This document shows, piece by piece, positions 1-12,600 of a stretch of 64,000 nt of DNA. The stretch lies in the NCBI RefSeq assembly GCF_037126465.1, contig NC_088204.1:20404804-20468803 (forward strand), given 5' to 3'. The DNA comes from Ornithodoros turicata. Its lineage: Eukaryota > Arthropoda > Arachnida > Ixodida > Argasidae. The notes below the pieces were generated by a model. The model was given only the letters and a program-made list of their open reading frames with translations. It was not told where the DNA came from and did not search any database. Each line of letters starts with the position of its first letter. Position 1 is the stretch's first letter. Position numbers and translations under genes: made by a program.

Positions 1-354
1 TTTATTGTTTTAAAACGTGAGGATGTCACTTCATCTCGTTCGTTTTTTAACAGTCTGCACCCTAACATACACTTCACGATCGAAACGGTGTGCAACTGCA
101 CTCTCCCGTTTCTTAATGTTTTAGTCACGTGCACTGACTGAGGTCGCATACTTCGCACATACGTCGCATATTCTTACCACACGCCGGAGCATAAACATGC
201 TGCTGTTCGTTTTCTTCACAAGCGCATGGACACCATACCTAGTTCACGTGGAGTTAAGGAATTTGAATGAATAAAGTCAGGTGATATCCTCGCAAAGTGT
301 AACTATCCTGCCTATTTCGTAAAGATACACTTTCTAAGATGCTCCCGTGACTTT
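1..354. other. Unannotated left flank
   Basis: No gene or recognisable repeat seen. It may be the eroded upstream part of the Penelope-like remnant that follows, but no reverse-transcriptase motif is readable here. Confidence 0.4.
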
Positions 355-750
355 TCTATGCCACCTCCTCCCGAAAACATTGTATGTATCCCTTATGTCC
401 GTGGCCTGTCTGAGGCTGTAAGAAGAATTTTGAAACCTCATGGAATCCACACCACTTTCAAAACTTCTCGACCTCTCTATAATATGCTATGCCACCCAAA
501 GGACTCTGTGTCCCACATGGATCAATCGGGTGTTATATACCAATTACAATGTAAACAGTGTGACATGTACTACCATAGGCAAAACTCGAAGAAAGAAGGC
601 CACCAGACTACAAGAACATCAACAACAGATAAAGAAGCCACCAACATAGAATCACTGCTCCGAGCTGGTTGAACACACACTCAAAACCGACCACTCCTTT
701 AACTTCGAAGAGGCGGAAACTTTGGCACGTGAACATAGGTGGGCGGTGTG
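355..750 (+). pseudogene. Penelope-like element remnant (GIY-YIG end)
   Basis: A decayed coding segment resembling the C-terminal part of Penelope-like retroelement proteins. The first frame reads a linker (IPYVRGLSEAVRRILKPHGI) followed by SGVIYQLQCKQCDMYY, the start of a GIY-YIG nuclease domain. After a frameshift near 570-580 the match continues as IGKTRRKKATRLQEHQQQI. A further shifted piece near 655-740 (SELVEHTLKTDHSFNFEEAE) has the usual end of the domain. In active elements this nuclease nicks the target for insertion. No RT is visible in the window, so this is a 5'-truncated or deleted copy. At least two frame breaks make it non-functional. Assignment rests on motif recognition and is fairly secure at the family level. 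Confidence 0.7.
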
Positions 751-3252
751 AATATTTCTGGAACCTTGGTACATTCATGCTTGGTACATAACAATGCTTG
801 CAGCAGCCACAAGGGGCCCCTACCGGAACGCTACAGGAACATCACGAAGGCATAAAGCTGATCTCGGATCTGTACTATATTTTGTTTTGCGTTTGTCTGA
901 TGAGGACGCCTGCATAAGCGTAGAAACGTCACAAGTAAATTTTGTTGCCGGTTGTGTCAAGCCAGTGTGTCATATTTTTTCATCAGTGCATGGTACACGA
1001 GAGCTCAGTATTCATAAGACCAGTTGATCATTCAGATTAATGCTACAAACCAGACATCCAGGCTGTAATAAGCCACTTATACACAACAGATTCTCCACTG
1101 AACAACAGGAATTTAAGGCTATTTATACCAAAGTGTCAAACCACAAAAAATACGGGTTCAGTTCGGGTTCGCCTTGCTTGGATTTCTTTCCGGTTCAGTT
1201 CCGGTTCGCCCACACCAAAAATCGACCGGAATAGCAAGCCGACGTCCCGTTTGGCTGACCTTTCCACCGTTTTTTTTCCTTTCATCTAATAAATATATCC
1301 CCCACCCCCCAGTTGATCCACAACACAAAGGCAATGTGGCATGACACAATTCCACTATCAGTAAGCAGAACTACATTTACTTTTCAAACCACGGCCAATC
1401 ATACAGACACCGTTCTGCACACGCTCCTTCTCCACTTGTTATGTTTCTGACTTACTGCTCACGTGTACAGGGAAATGTTGGGCGCTTGCTTAATCAAATA
1501 TTCGGCCTATAGAGCAACGCAACTGACCTACTCCATTCCTGCTTCATTCATCCGCATGGCCCCTCCTCTCTGAAGAGCAGGCACTGCAGCGCTCACAAGG
1601 ACAACTGCGTTTCAACATGTTAAAAAAGATGCTGAAAGCATACTTATTATATGTTCTCGTTTGACTGCAAGGTGAAAGTTTGCAAAATCCATTATATGGA
1701 GGCCAGTGTCCTTGTTCGGGGATTGAGATGGACTTTTTGAACTCTCATGCTGACTTCTTTTATGTCCGAACCGTTTTGTTGTAAGCGGGTTACCGGTATT
1801 ATTTTTCCAGTTCGGGTTCAACAGTGTCATGAAAATTTCGGTTGAGGTTTGGGTTTGATTCCGGCAAAAATAACGGTTCGGGTACGGGTTGACAGCCTGA
1901 TTTATACTCTGTACAAACAACCGAGCTCAGCCAGATGAATAGTGCTTTCAACGAGGACGGTTTTTTTTTGTGCTCCCCATTTTTATTCATTTCAAGTACT
2001 CTAACAGACAGTACACGCAGACTAAAATACTTCTGTATCATGATTACGCCACTCGACCATTGTTTGCTTTTTGTGCTCAAGACATGAGAGATAAGTTCCT
2101 TAGTTCTGCACTCCCTTTCTTTCAACAGTGCCGTGTACTTAGTGCGCATCAGTGCCTGAGACGGCATCTCCAATAAGTGGTCACGTGCTGGAAAACAGGT
2201 ATCAGGTAACTTATGGGGAGGTACTCCACACAACTGTTTCCACATTTAGCCAGTGTTTCGAAAGTGCCTTGTGCTGTACCACTTGTATTCCTTGTGAAAG
2301 AAACTTTAAAGAGAGGACAGAGGTGCAATACAGTGGAAAATATGTACAGAGAAAAGTGAAGTAATAAAACACCCTGGAGATGCATCATAAGGGCTGTGGG
2401 AAACTGTACAATATGTTTGTGAACCACTTGCTTTATCTTGGCACATAAGCCTGCACAGTCCGCTGTCGCTGATGGATGGCACTGGTCAAATCACCAAGAG
2501 CTAGACACGCCTTGCTGCTTACACAAATTTCGTAGATGCTATACACCTCACATCTTGGGCATGGTTGCAGACAAGCGTAAATACACATCTGTTTGGGCAG
2601 TTAATGGCACTGTGTCTGGGCTCTTTGCAAGCAGAACATGATTCCTGCTTTCCGGCAATTTTACATTCTTGCTTGCCGTGTCCTGTATCATCGTGTGTTC
2701 TTTTCTCTCATTTGTGTGTCGTGCTTATTTCTTTCTTATTTTCCGGGTTGGCAGACGTTCACAGATTTCTACTCCTGATTTTCCTTTGACGTTGGGACAT
2801 AGCAAGCTGCAACAGTGCACGTCCTGTCCATGACAGCAAAATGCAGCAAGATGACAAGGACACAGAAAGAAGTAAACAGGACAACTGCCTGTTTGCTTCT
2901 TTCCATGTCTTTGTTCTATGCTCTCAGGCGCTGAGTCAAAGCATTATGTTAGCATCAGTGATCAGTGAAAATACGAGTTATGTCATTCTCTAACAGTACC
3001 AAAAAAATAAACAATCAGATCACTAATGGCATGATGAGAAAAGCCATGGAGCTTAATCATCTGCCCACCTGCCTTTACACTATTTTATTAGACCACCATG
3101 TTTGAACTAATCGGAGCTGCCTTCTATAGACTTGCCACTCTCGTACAGCGCCAATAACACTCAACCTGTACTGTCAACCAAGTTCTACCTCATGTGGTCA
3201 CTGTAAAAGCACACAGTCGGTCCAACTTCTCATCAGATGAGAGAAGCTACAG
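751..3252. other. Intergenic, no gene recognised
   Basis: No convincing exon. Around 1140-1220 and 1815-1895 the plus strand carries scattered copies of GGTTCGGGTT-like sequence. At 1261-1310 an AATAAATATATCCCCCAC string resembles the 3' end of the repeat family at 7747, 18508 and 59186. Reading frames here are short and show no domain. Confidence 0.4.
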
Positions 3253-4174
3253 CTATAACTCAGTAATTTTGTTGTGAAGCAGGGAGTAGACCATGTCGTT
3301 TAAAGTGGAGACCCTCTCATCAAGGCGTCGTATCCTCTGGTGTGCTGTTTTGAGTTTCTTCCTCAACCTGACCTTATCGGCAACATCAGCAGGCACCTGT
3401 TTGGTTGGATCCTCGTGGTAGTTGTGCTCAATGCCATGAGCTGCAGCTGCCTTGTCCAATACTGCATCGTCCGCTGCTGTGGTGACAACTGGCAAGTCGT
3501 CGTCATCCTCCTCCACTTCAAACACGTCGAGGTTGGTAAGGTTGCTTTCGGCTGCATGTGCCTTGTCACCAATGTACTCTATGACTTCCTAGGTATTAAA
3601 TATTATATGTTACAACATGCTGAATTTTGTTTCGTAATTCTCTAACAAGTTGTTAGCATGCATCATTACATAACACCGTGATGAACCTACAACCATGTAC
3701 CCCATACACCCGCAACAATTTTACACATGTTGTGTTCACAAATAGCGTACGTCGTACTAGCCGGAATTTCTGTCAAAGGGAACAAACAACTTGAATACAA
3801 CTCAAGCTTGAAATTTTAAGTTAATCAAGACAAAGAAAAGTGCAAGGAAGTACTCACGGGCTTTTTATCTTCCGGATAAGCAAACATAGTCGGAATCGCA
3901 GCCCATCTGAGTCGTACTGTTTGTCCCGTCCGGTCAAAACATCGCTCGAGGAAGTGGTCTGAGCACAAAAGTGACTTCCTATTCGGCTCCCAATTTTCGC
4001 GGCTCATATTGTGCAACCACAATTTGAGGATATCTGCTCTGCCGAACGGAAACCTGCAAATATTTCAACGTGTTTGTGCAGACAGATTCAACTGCACCAG
4101 CCGTACCTGTGAAATGATGCGCCCACTGTGCCGCCTTGCTTGTTTCTACAGCCCCAGGCGGAACAGCTCGGCAT
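3253..4174 (-). CDS. THAP-domain protein, three exons
   Basis: A small zinc-dependent DNA-binding protein, 199 residues over three exons: 4174-4107, 4053-3858 and 3588-3253. Exon 1 starts MPSCSAWGCRNKQGG, giving the first two cysteines. The exon 1/2 junction makes the FHRFP motif, and exon 2 has W-E-P followed by LCSDHF (third Cys and His) and RL...AIPTMF, the THAP C-terminus. All junctions are GT-AG and the phases add up (68+196+336=600 nt). Exon 3 encodes an acidic stretch (VEEDDDDLPVV) and a basic, probably coiled-coil tail (RKKLKTAHQRIRRLDERVSTL) typical of THAP proteins. THAP domains occur in host transcription or chromatin factors and in P-element-type transposases; no transposase domain follows, so a host regulator or a domesticated remnant are both possible. 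Confidence 0.8.
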
Positions 4175-4582
4175 TTTTAGCTTCTTCGTCCCACTGCCAG
4201 TGTAAAATATTATGGTTCTCTAATTTCGAATTTGACAACGCTCTAAAAACAACACCCAAAAACAATTGGATTGCTTTGGATTGGAACGATATCCGAAAGA
4301 AGACTGTAGTGGCGGCTGTGGCTGTAGATTTGGCTTAGTCAGGGTTAGCAGATGGCGAGTGAATTTCCTGCCACATTTATGAATGCTGTTATGTATTTGC
4401 TTTTCTTTCCTCTATGGCCTCTATGTAGCGCGCAAGGAACAAGTTCCGGACACTGCAACGTCGGCGTTGTGGTTCTGCCACAGGTACTGCTGCGCAATTC
4501 ATGATTTACGCATGAAACGGATTCTGAAATGGTTTCACAATATGCAGGGTGAAATTTATTGAAAGCTACACATCTTGATATA
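4175..4582. other. Upstream region of the THAP gene
   Basis: No gene seen. It should contain the promoter of the minus-strand THAP gene, but no TATA box or other element can be assigned with confidence. Confidence 0.3.
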
Positions 4583-4889
4583 CAGAGCGTTTATTTTTAT
4601 TCGTTACAGAATTTTTATTTAAAAACTAGCAGAGCAAAATAGATGCCGTTTTTGCTGTTGAGTTCTACGGCCAGGCTGATATCCCTTCGAAGAAAGTATG
4701 CAACTACAAGATGACTAATTATCTAAAATTCATTAGTTATCTATTTAATTGGGGGATTTCTTTCAAAAGCGGGAGACCAGAATGAGAGAGCACGCACGTG
4801 CGTGAAGGTATCCACCCCCGAATTTTGGTATGCAAATTAGCCGAAACCGCGGGGACCTGGAACGCCCTCATTTCACGTCAGAGGCTCAC

Positions 4890-5629
<740 letters not shown>

Positions 5630-5945
5630 GAAGAAGTTGATGCGCGTCTCAGGCGCGCTTTTTTTCAGTTTTGGCTCATTTGCATATCAAAATTCGGGGA
5701 TGGATATCTTAACGCACGCGCGTGTTTCAGAATTTTGTAAACGTGGAATGACTTTAAACTAAGATGGTCTCTCATTCTGAGCTCCCGCTTTTGCACGAAA
5801 TCCCCCAATTAAATAAATAATTAATGCATTTTAGGTAATTAATCATCTTGTAGTTGCATACTTTTTCGAGGGGATGTCAGCCTGACCGTAGAACGCAACT
5901 GCAATGACAGCATCTGTTGTGCTGTGCTATTTTTTAAACACCTTG

Positions 5946-6504
5946 TATATCCTCTCATAAAAGCATAATTTTAAAGCATCTCTCTCTACATTAAACTCAG
6001 TTGTCTCGCGACGTAAACACCCAATTATTATTATTATCTGGATTAAATTAGATCTGCTATTAAGCCCAGCATACGTACGCACCACAACAAGGTCAACGGA
6101 AAAAGTCCTGCAACGCGTGCTGGTTACAGGCAAAAATGGTTTTACGAAAGTAGTGACCATGGACCCAAACTCTATTTAATCTCAGGCATCCACAAGGTAT
6201 GTATCCTAGACACAATGCCGTCGTGCTATGTGATCCAACGCCCCACGTGTTCACAAATGAGAGCCATAAAAGAGATAGTGAGGATGTTTGCATTTGTCAT
6301 GATAACGAATCAGTGGGACTGTTGCGTGATCTCGTCTACCGTGTTATGTCACAAGCGATGTTCACGTTACCCAAGAAACCATTGTGAGAAGTGCGATCAC
6401 GTGGGAACATGTCTTGGCGGACGTTTGTTTGCAAGTTCGTGGTGTGTGGCCGTCCAATTATCGTATCTGGTAGATATATTCATCCGCAATTGTGGACACA
6501 ATGG
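5946..6504. other. Upstream region of lipase gene 1
   Basis: No gene recognised. Two short overlapping frames around 6200-6500 have no domain. The stretch probably holds distal promoter sequence of the lipase gene. Confidence 0.3.
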
Positions 6505-6564
6505 ATAGAATAAATAGGGGAGGCGTTACAAAGTTCACAGACATTTCGGTGGTCGAGTACAAAG
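6505..6564 (+). promoter_or_regulatory. Core promoter / 5' UTR of lipase gene 1
   Basis: A TATA-like GAATAAATAGGGG at about 6508-6520 lies 25-30 bp before the string AAAGTTCACAGACATT. That string recurs as AAAGTTCGCAGACGTT upstream of the second lipase's start codon (about 54872-54887). Shared position and sequence suggest a conserved transcription-start region. Confidence 0.45.
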
Positions 6565-6634
6565 ATGTTGACCAGCTGGAACCTTCTTCTCGTGGCAGGG
6601 TTGTTCTCCTCCACAGCGGAAAGCCTATGGAATT
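6565..6634 (+). CDS. Lipase 1 exon 1 (signal peptide)
   Basis: Codes MLTSWNLLLVAGLFSSTAES then LWN, a classical signal peptide. The donor GTAAGT leaves phase 1; joined to exon 2 it makes a Trp codon. A longer overlapping frame starts upstream at 6499 but lacks a signal sequence and does not join in frame. Confidence 0.85.
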
Positions 6635-9585
6635 GTAAGTCTGGCCCTGTATGTGTAGTGTCCATTTGAGAACAGCGTGTAGTGTTGCGATGAAATAGAG
6701 GGGCGATTTCTTGTATGCCTGCAAAAAACAACAACAACAACAAAAACGAATGTCACGTCGACAACGTAGGTGAAGAGTATGCTGAGGGTGCTTTTAGGCG
6801 GACAAAATCAAGACAGGTGTTCCCATTTCCACCAGCATTCACAACGGGACAGCGGTAGGAAAACCAGGAACGGTTACATCCCACTTCGCCTATTCCCATT
6901 TCGCCTAATCTGGATTATCGGATTAACGAGGTCGGAAGGGTGACAGGCATTAGGCGGAATGGGACTGCCGTGCAATCTCATTAGGCGAAACGGGACTGTC
7001 TGCAAGTGGGCGTTACCTACACGTCCCACCCTGATGGTGGCGTCTGTAAGAAATGAATGCGCTCGTCCGACAACAACCTTACGTTGCCCGAAGCAAAGAC
7101 CGTTTACATTTGCAAATGAAGGTGTGCGCGGTAGAAAGCGGACAATTGCTCACCGGACGTCTGCTCACCAGTCCAGAGCTCAGACCTGACATTTGCTCAC
7201 CCCGTTCTATTTTACCATGAGCCCACCCTGACAGTTTCATAATTTATCTTCATCTTTTCCCTCTGTGTAAAACAGTAAATTATAGTAAGCGTTGTATTTT
7301 TCAGATCAATTTTATTTTTCGAACCTTTTAGAAACGGCAGCGTCGACCGACAGCTGGTATTTATATAAAAAAGTGGTGTTTATATAAAAACTTCCCTTGG
7401 TGGAAGTAATGGCTTCGATAACGCAAATTATGACAATCTTAGATGGTGTCAGTCGTTTTGGCCCATTATAGCCGTGGTCACAGCACGATTTTCGTTGTTG
7501 TTTGGAGGTACTGAACACAAAATTTATGTCGGGCTTTGTGTGGTTTCTGATTTTCAAGAAACAAGGAAACTGAGTTATGAACTGGAAAGTTTACTTAGCG
7601 CTAAGCCTTATATTACTCTCACAGCATTTCGTAAAAGCAGCACTTATGCACATTATCTTTATTCGCTTTCACTGTCTTCATGCCTCCAGCCTCTAAGGCT
7701 CTCTTTTGTGTTTGTGATTTCTTTGTCTTTTTTAAGGAATAGCAAGTCGGCCTACGCTTGACTACCCTTCCCTCCCTTTCACTTTTCAATAAGCATATGC
7801 CCCCCCCCCCCCCCCCCAGAGGCCCGACGCCGATAGCGCACACGCGTGAGGAGTGTGCGTGAGAAAAAGAAAAAAAAATAGACGAGAAATTGGCGCCACG
7901 TGAGTCCCACATCGCTTCTATGCTTGTGCACTTTTATGGATTATTTTGCCACTTAATCATCAGAATATATATATGTTGTTGTTGCTATTACAGAGCTACA
8001 GCAATGCGCGTGATTGAAAACATGGAGGATAAGAGGATAAGGACTTGGGCTTGTTGGTAGGACATTGTAAGAGAGGAATAGCAGTGAGGGATGAATCACT
8101 GCAGTGGGGCAGTGGTTCATCGTCTATCGCCGTTCCGTCTTCATCCTGGATTTGTCTGGGATCCCCCCCCCCCCTCACTGCTATTCCTCTCTTCCTCTCT
8201 TAGAATTGAAAACATGACGCATAAATTTGATGTTTCCCGTGTCCCAGCAGTAACCCCCCCCCCCCCCCCCCCCCAAGCCACAACAAGGTAGGTTCTCCTG
8301 TGACAAACATTTATTTATTTATTTTTAATGTGCCACAAACCACGACACCTAACTTACGAGAAAAGAGGTACGTAAATTATCCGTTACAGCAATCCGTTCC
8401 GTATTCCTTACAGTACAGCCGTTACAGTAATCGATAGTTTTAGGTATCGGAGTGCGGATCGCGATACTTTTTTTTAAATCGGTATCAAAAAAGTATTTCC
8501 GTTACAAGTTCATCGTCCATGAGTAACCAGCAAAGGGGTAGAGTTGTTATGTGGAGATGCGTAATTAACTTCGACTTCCCGATATACAGTAACGAATTTC
8601 TATACCCATTCTATACACTTTTCTATGAGAAAAAAGTCAACACAAGGCTATGCTTGAGTAAAATCAACAAGGTTGAGTTATGTGAAGATGCGAAATTACC
8701 TTTGGCAGCACGTCAAGGGACCGCCTTCTATCCTGACGTGACACGGATTAGTAGGCGAAGTGGGACTGTCTGCAGCATACATTAGACCAAATGGGACCCC
8801 CTTCATTTCAAGATCGGTGAACCTGCTAGGGGACGGTGAGATAATCCGCTAAAAAGCATTAGGCGAAATGGGAATAGGCGAAATAGGAAGACACGGTAGA
8901 ACAAGAGAGAAACAAAGGTAGATGTTCTGAGGCTGGAACAACATAGAAGGGACAGATACAAACAAAGTCTCAAATTGCCTAAGAAATCAACGATGAAAGA
9001 TGAAAGCCACTGAAAAGGTTAGCCAGCTGTAGGGATCGAACCCACACCTTCTGGATTACCGGTCCAGGGTTCTACCAATTGAGCTAAGCTAACACGCCTC
9101 TCCAGCGACTTTCGGGGTGCGTCATCTAAAGGGACGACAAACCAGCCACTCACTCTCACTCACCCTCCTTTCACTCTTACATTTGTTGCTCACTCATACA
9201 CACAGTGACTTGACACCTTTTCAGTGACTTTCATCTTTCATCGAAGACACGGTAGCAACGTGGCGTTTTATTGTCGTGGGGTCGACCTGCTGATATGGTG
9301 GCATGTTGCCGTGGGGGATATTCCATCCTGGGTCGACTTCGCAGGGAGCTGCGCGGACATATGCCTTCAAGTTGCCTAAAAACTCCCTGCGATTTCTTGT
9401 CTGCTGTTTGACGTAAGCTTGCGAATCTTCGTACCTTGATTGATAAATGACTCTATAGCTTGCGCATATTAGGTCGCCATTCCATATCCTTCGGTTGTTG
9501 TGAACCCCAAGTAGCTTTAAGTAACACACGCTGAAACTTTGGTATCCCGAAGCCTAGGCGCCGACTGCCGGAACTTTCCGAGTGT

Positions 9586-9616
<31 letters not shown>

Positions 9617-12600
9617 GTTGCCGCCTTTCGTAGTGAAAAATACCGGCCGAGGTAGAGGAGGTGGAATAGAGGGAAAGAAGGAAAGACTCGCAGGAGAGTG
9701 GGTGAGGGGTGGACGAGAGGAGAAAGAACGCGCGTGCTCGCTCAAGATAATACGAGGAAACATGTTCCTGTGTGTGTCTGGATCATTGATGTTAGAAATG
9801 CTATAAACAGGCATGAACGCTTATAATAACAATGAATAATAACAATGAATAATAATAATAATGAATAACTAAGAAAACGAGTGGTGGCTGCGGAGTTGGG
9901 TCTGTGCTCCAGGTTTCTTGAAGTTGTAGTGGAATGTTGAAGGGAAAACCCTGCCAAAACCCCCATGAAAGATCTTGAGCCACAAATACCGGCAAAAGGC
10001 TGCCGGTATCACCTTCCTACCGGCAACCGGCAGAGCGAGCAAATAACCGGCCGTGCCGGTATGATACCGGCCTGGTGGCAATTAACACTAGGGGGGGGGG
10101 GGGCAGGCCCCCTCCGAGAAATCTACCCAGCTGACATTCAAGATGAGCGCTACGAGGGATATCTGAAAAATCGCATGCTTTGTTGCGAGTGAACGTGACA
10201 ATCTTGTAAAAATTTGCCTCATGACAACGGAGGCAAAGTACACAGACCTAGAGCGTTTACGCAACACCTCCTAGATAGTCGAAGACAGTTGCTTCGCGGC
10301 GCTAACACGAAAAAAGAAAAAGAAAAAAAAAAGATAGTCGAAGGCCCGCGCGCTGTCCAGCTCATGGAGGCCTACGTGAGCTTTGCGAGCTGCTTCGAAC
10401 TTTTCTCTTGTTCGCTCTTTCATTGACGTCATAGCAGCATCCACAGCAGACCTTCCTGTGTGATGTCATGTCACGTGGGGCGCAGGCCTTCTGCTATCTA
10501 GGAGGTGTTGGTTTACGCCGGGAGCGGGCATTCTGCCTCTTGTGGATTGAAAACGGCGGTGGTGGTGCTAATGAAAGAGCTCGCCGCGTTATCGGCCTCA
10601 CAAACTTGGGCAACGTCACGACTGACGCTCTGGGGGACTGTGCGTCCTGGGCCGACTTCTAAGGGAACTGTGCCGACGTATGTCTGACAGCGTCTGAGGA
10701 AAGCCCAGGAAAGACTCCAAACAGCAGATTGTGCACCGGGATTCGAACCTGGGTACCTCCCAAACTCGACGTGACATGGCCAGCACGCGAGCCCTCCCCC
10801 TATGCCCCGAAAGTCCCAACCACAGTAATACTCTTAAATGATGTATCTTTTTTTCTGTTTGATGTGTAAATGAGCGCCGCGTACGAGAAGAAGGGGAAAT
10901 CACACCGCGCTGGGTATATATCACGATGACGACCGTATAGGCAATATATGGCAAGAGCGTCATGACCTGATCGACAGCAACTCCTGGAGAGATGCGTGGA
11001 GGGGACGGTGGTTTTCATTTATAGTCGCAGTATTTTGGTCGTAACCAGGGCCGGGGTCTACGAGTGGGGCCCGTCTAAACGGGACGCAAAAAAGACAACT
11101 TTCGGGGAGCAAGAATACGGGGATGGGTGCAAATTTCTCAGCTGTCCCAAATTTCCCCGGAGGCGAAACGTAGACGCCGGTACGATCATAAATAATTCTG
11201 AGACAGGCTCTAACCCGTTTTGGCCGCTTCATTTATCATCTCGTCCTGTAGAGACATTTAATAACTGCTTGTCAGTGGGGTCGAACCGCATCTAAGCGAT
11301 TCTGGCAAAGAGGCAGGCTTTCACACGCCAGAGCATTGATAAGAAATGTCCCGTATCATAATTGCACTTGATAGCGATAAATGAATTCCGAGGCGTCAAG
11401 GCTGCTGAACTAGTGAGTCAATAGTGTGAACTCCCTCACGGGCTGACCCAGGAGTCACAGCATATTGTTGGTATCAGTTCTGCGGGATGAGGTTACAATT
11501 AACGTACTACACGAAAAAGTAACGAAGATATACAACTTCAGCTTACTCTGTACGAATATTAACTAATTAAAAGTACGAGTGAGAATGATAATTCCTGACT
11601 TTACGTCGCGAGACAACTACAGGTTAATTACTTTACAGTTACTTTTTGAATTGGCAAAAACGCGAGTTCAAGTCCGATAACTTAAATTTTACACTAGTGC
11701 AAAGCGAATATGTATCGTACCTGAACAATAGCTGTTGCAAAAAGGTTGTGTCAAGTACCATTAGGTTCCTAAGGGCAAAATCAATAAAAAATAAATAAGC
11801 TTGGACTGCAGCGTCAAGACATCCAGGAAGGATCCCTCCTCCACTCAGTAGATTCCACACTGTCCTTCATAATGCCGTCTACCCTTCGCCGGACCATTAC
11901 GTCTATAATCTATCGACTTGGTTTGAACGTCGCATTCACCCCATACTTTCGCCACAAACTGGGTTATAGTAACACAATGCTATGCCCTTGCTTTAAGACT
12001 CCAAGTACTGTCAAGCACATTCTCATCGACTGTCAGAAGTATTTCACTGAGCGACACGTCCTCTAGCGCCAACTCGAAGCCTCTGGGACACCCTCACTTG
12101 CCCTCCCTCAACTGCTTGGGCCTTCGGTCAATCCTGCGCATCAGCTACGAGCTCTTCAAGCCCTCATCTCCTTCGTAGCAGCAACAGGGCTCCTGCGTGA
12201 ACTCTGAACATTCATCTTCATCATCACTCACCATCTTCTCCTTCTCAAACAATGGGATAGGGTGTCGCCTCAGCGGCGAAACATCCCACTACATCATCAT
12301 TACTTATTTGTTGTTGTTGTTGTTGTTGGACTGCTTTCATTCGACCATTTGAACTCTTCGCTTCCCAATGCCGCGCCGACACTTTCCACAAGGAAGCATG
12401 GTCATTGACGCATCACATCGTTGTTTCTGAATGGCGGTAATAACTCCAATCCTTTTCGAAGATCTGTTCCTTCAGAACTGCGGACAGTTATATGAGCAGT
12501 GGGTATTCCGATCGACAATAGGTAGGTTTCCGAAAGTACAGTGCTGGACAAAAGTTCGTGGAACACGCTCCACACTCTTAAAAATGAGTTTCACCACATA

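Larger units (their letters stand above)
6860..8890. repeat. Mirrored TTAGGCGAAATGGGA motif clusters
   Basis: At 6873-6900 the sequence reads CCCACTTCGCCTATTCCCAT then TTCGCCTAATC. At 8840-8890 the reverse complement recurs (GCATTAGGCGAAATGGGAAT, AGGCGAAATAGG). Extra copies (TTAGGCGGAATGGGACTG, TTAGGCGAAACGGGACTGTC, AGGCGAAGTGGGACTGTC) lie just inside each cluster. This looks like the two subterminal arms of one element about 2 kb long, or two solo ends. Confidence 0.55.

Noticed and set aside
6499..6640. Alternative frame MDRINRGGVTKFTDISVVEY before lipase 1
   Set aside because: Not hydrophobic and not in the frame that joins exon 2; the ATG at 6565 gives a signal peptide and correct phase.
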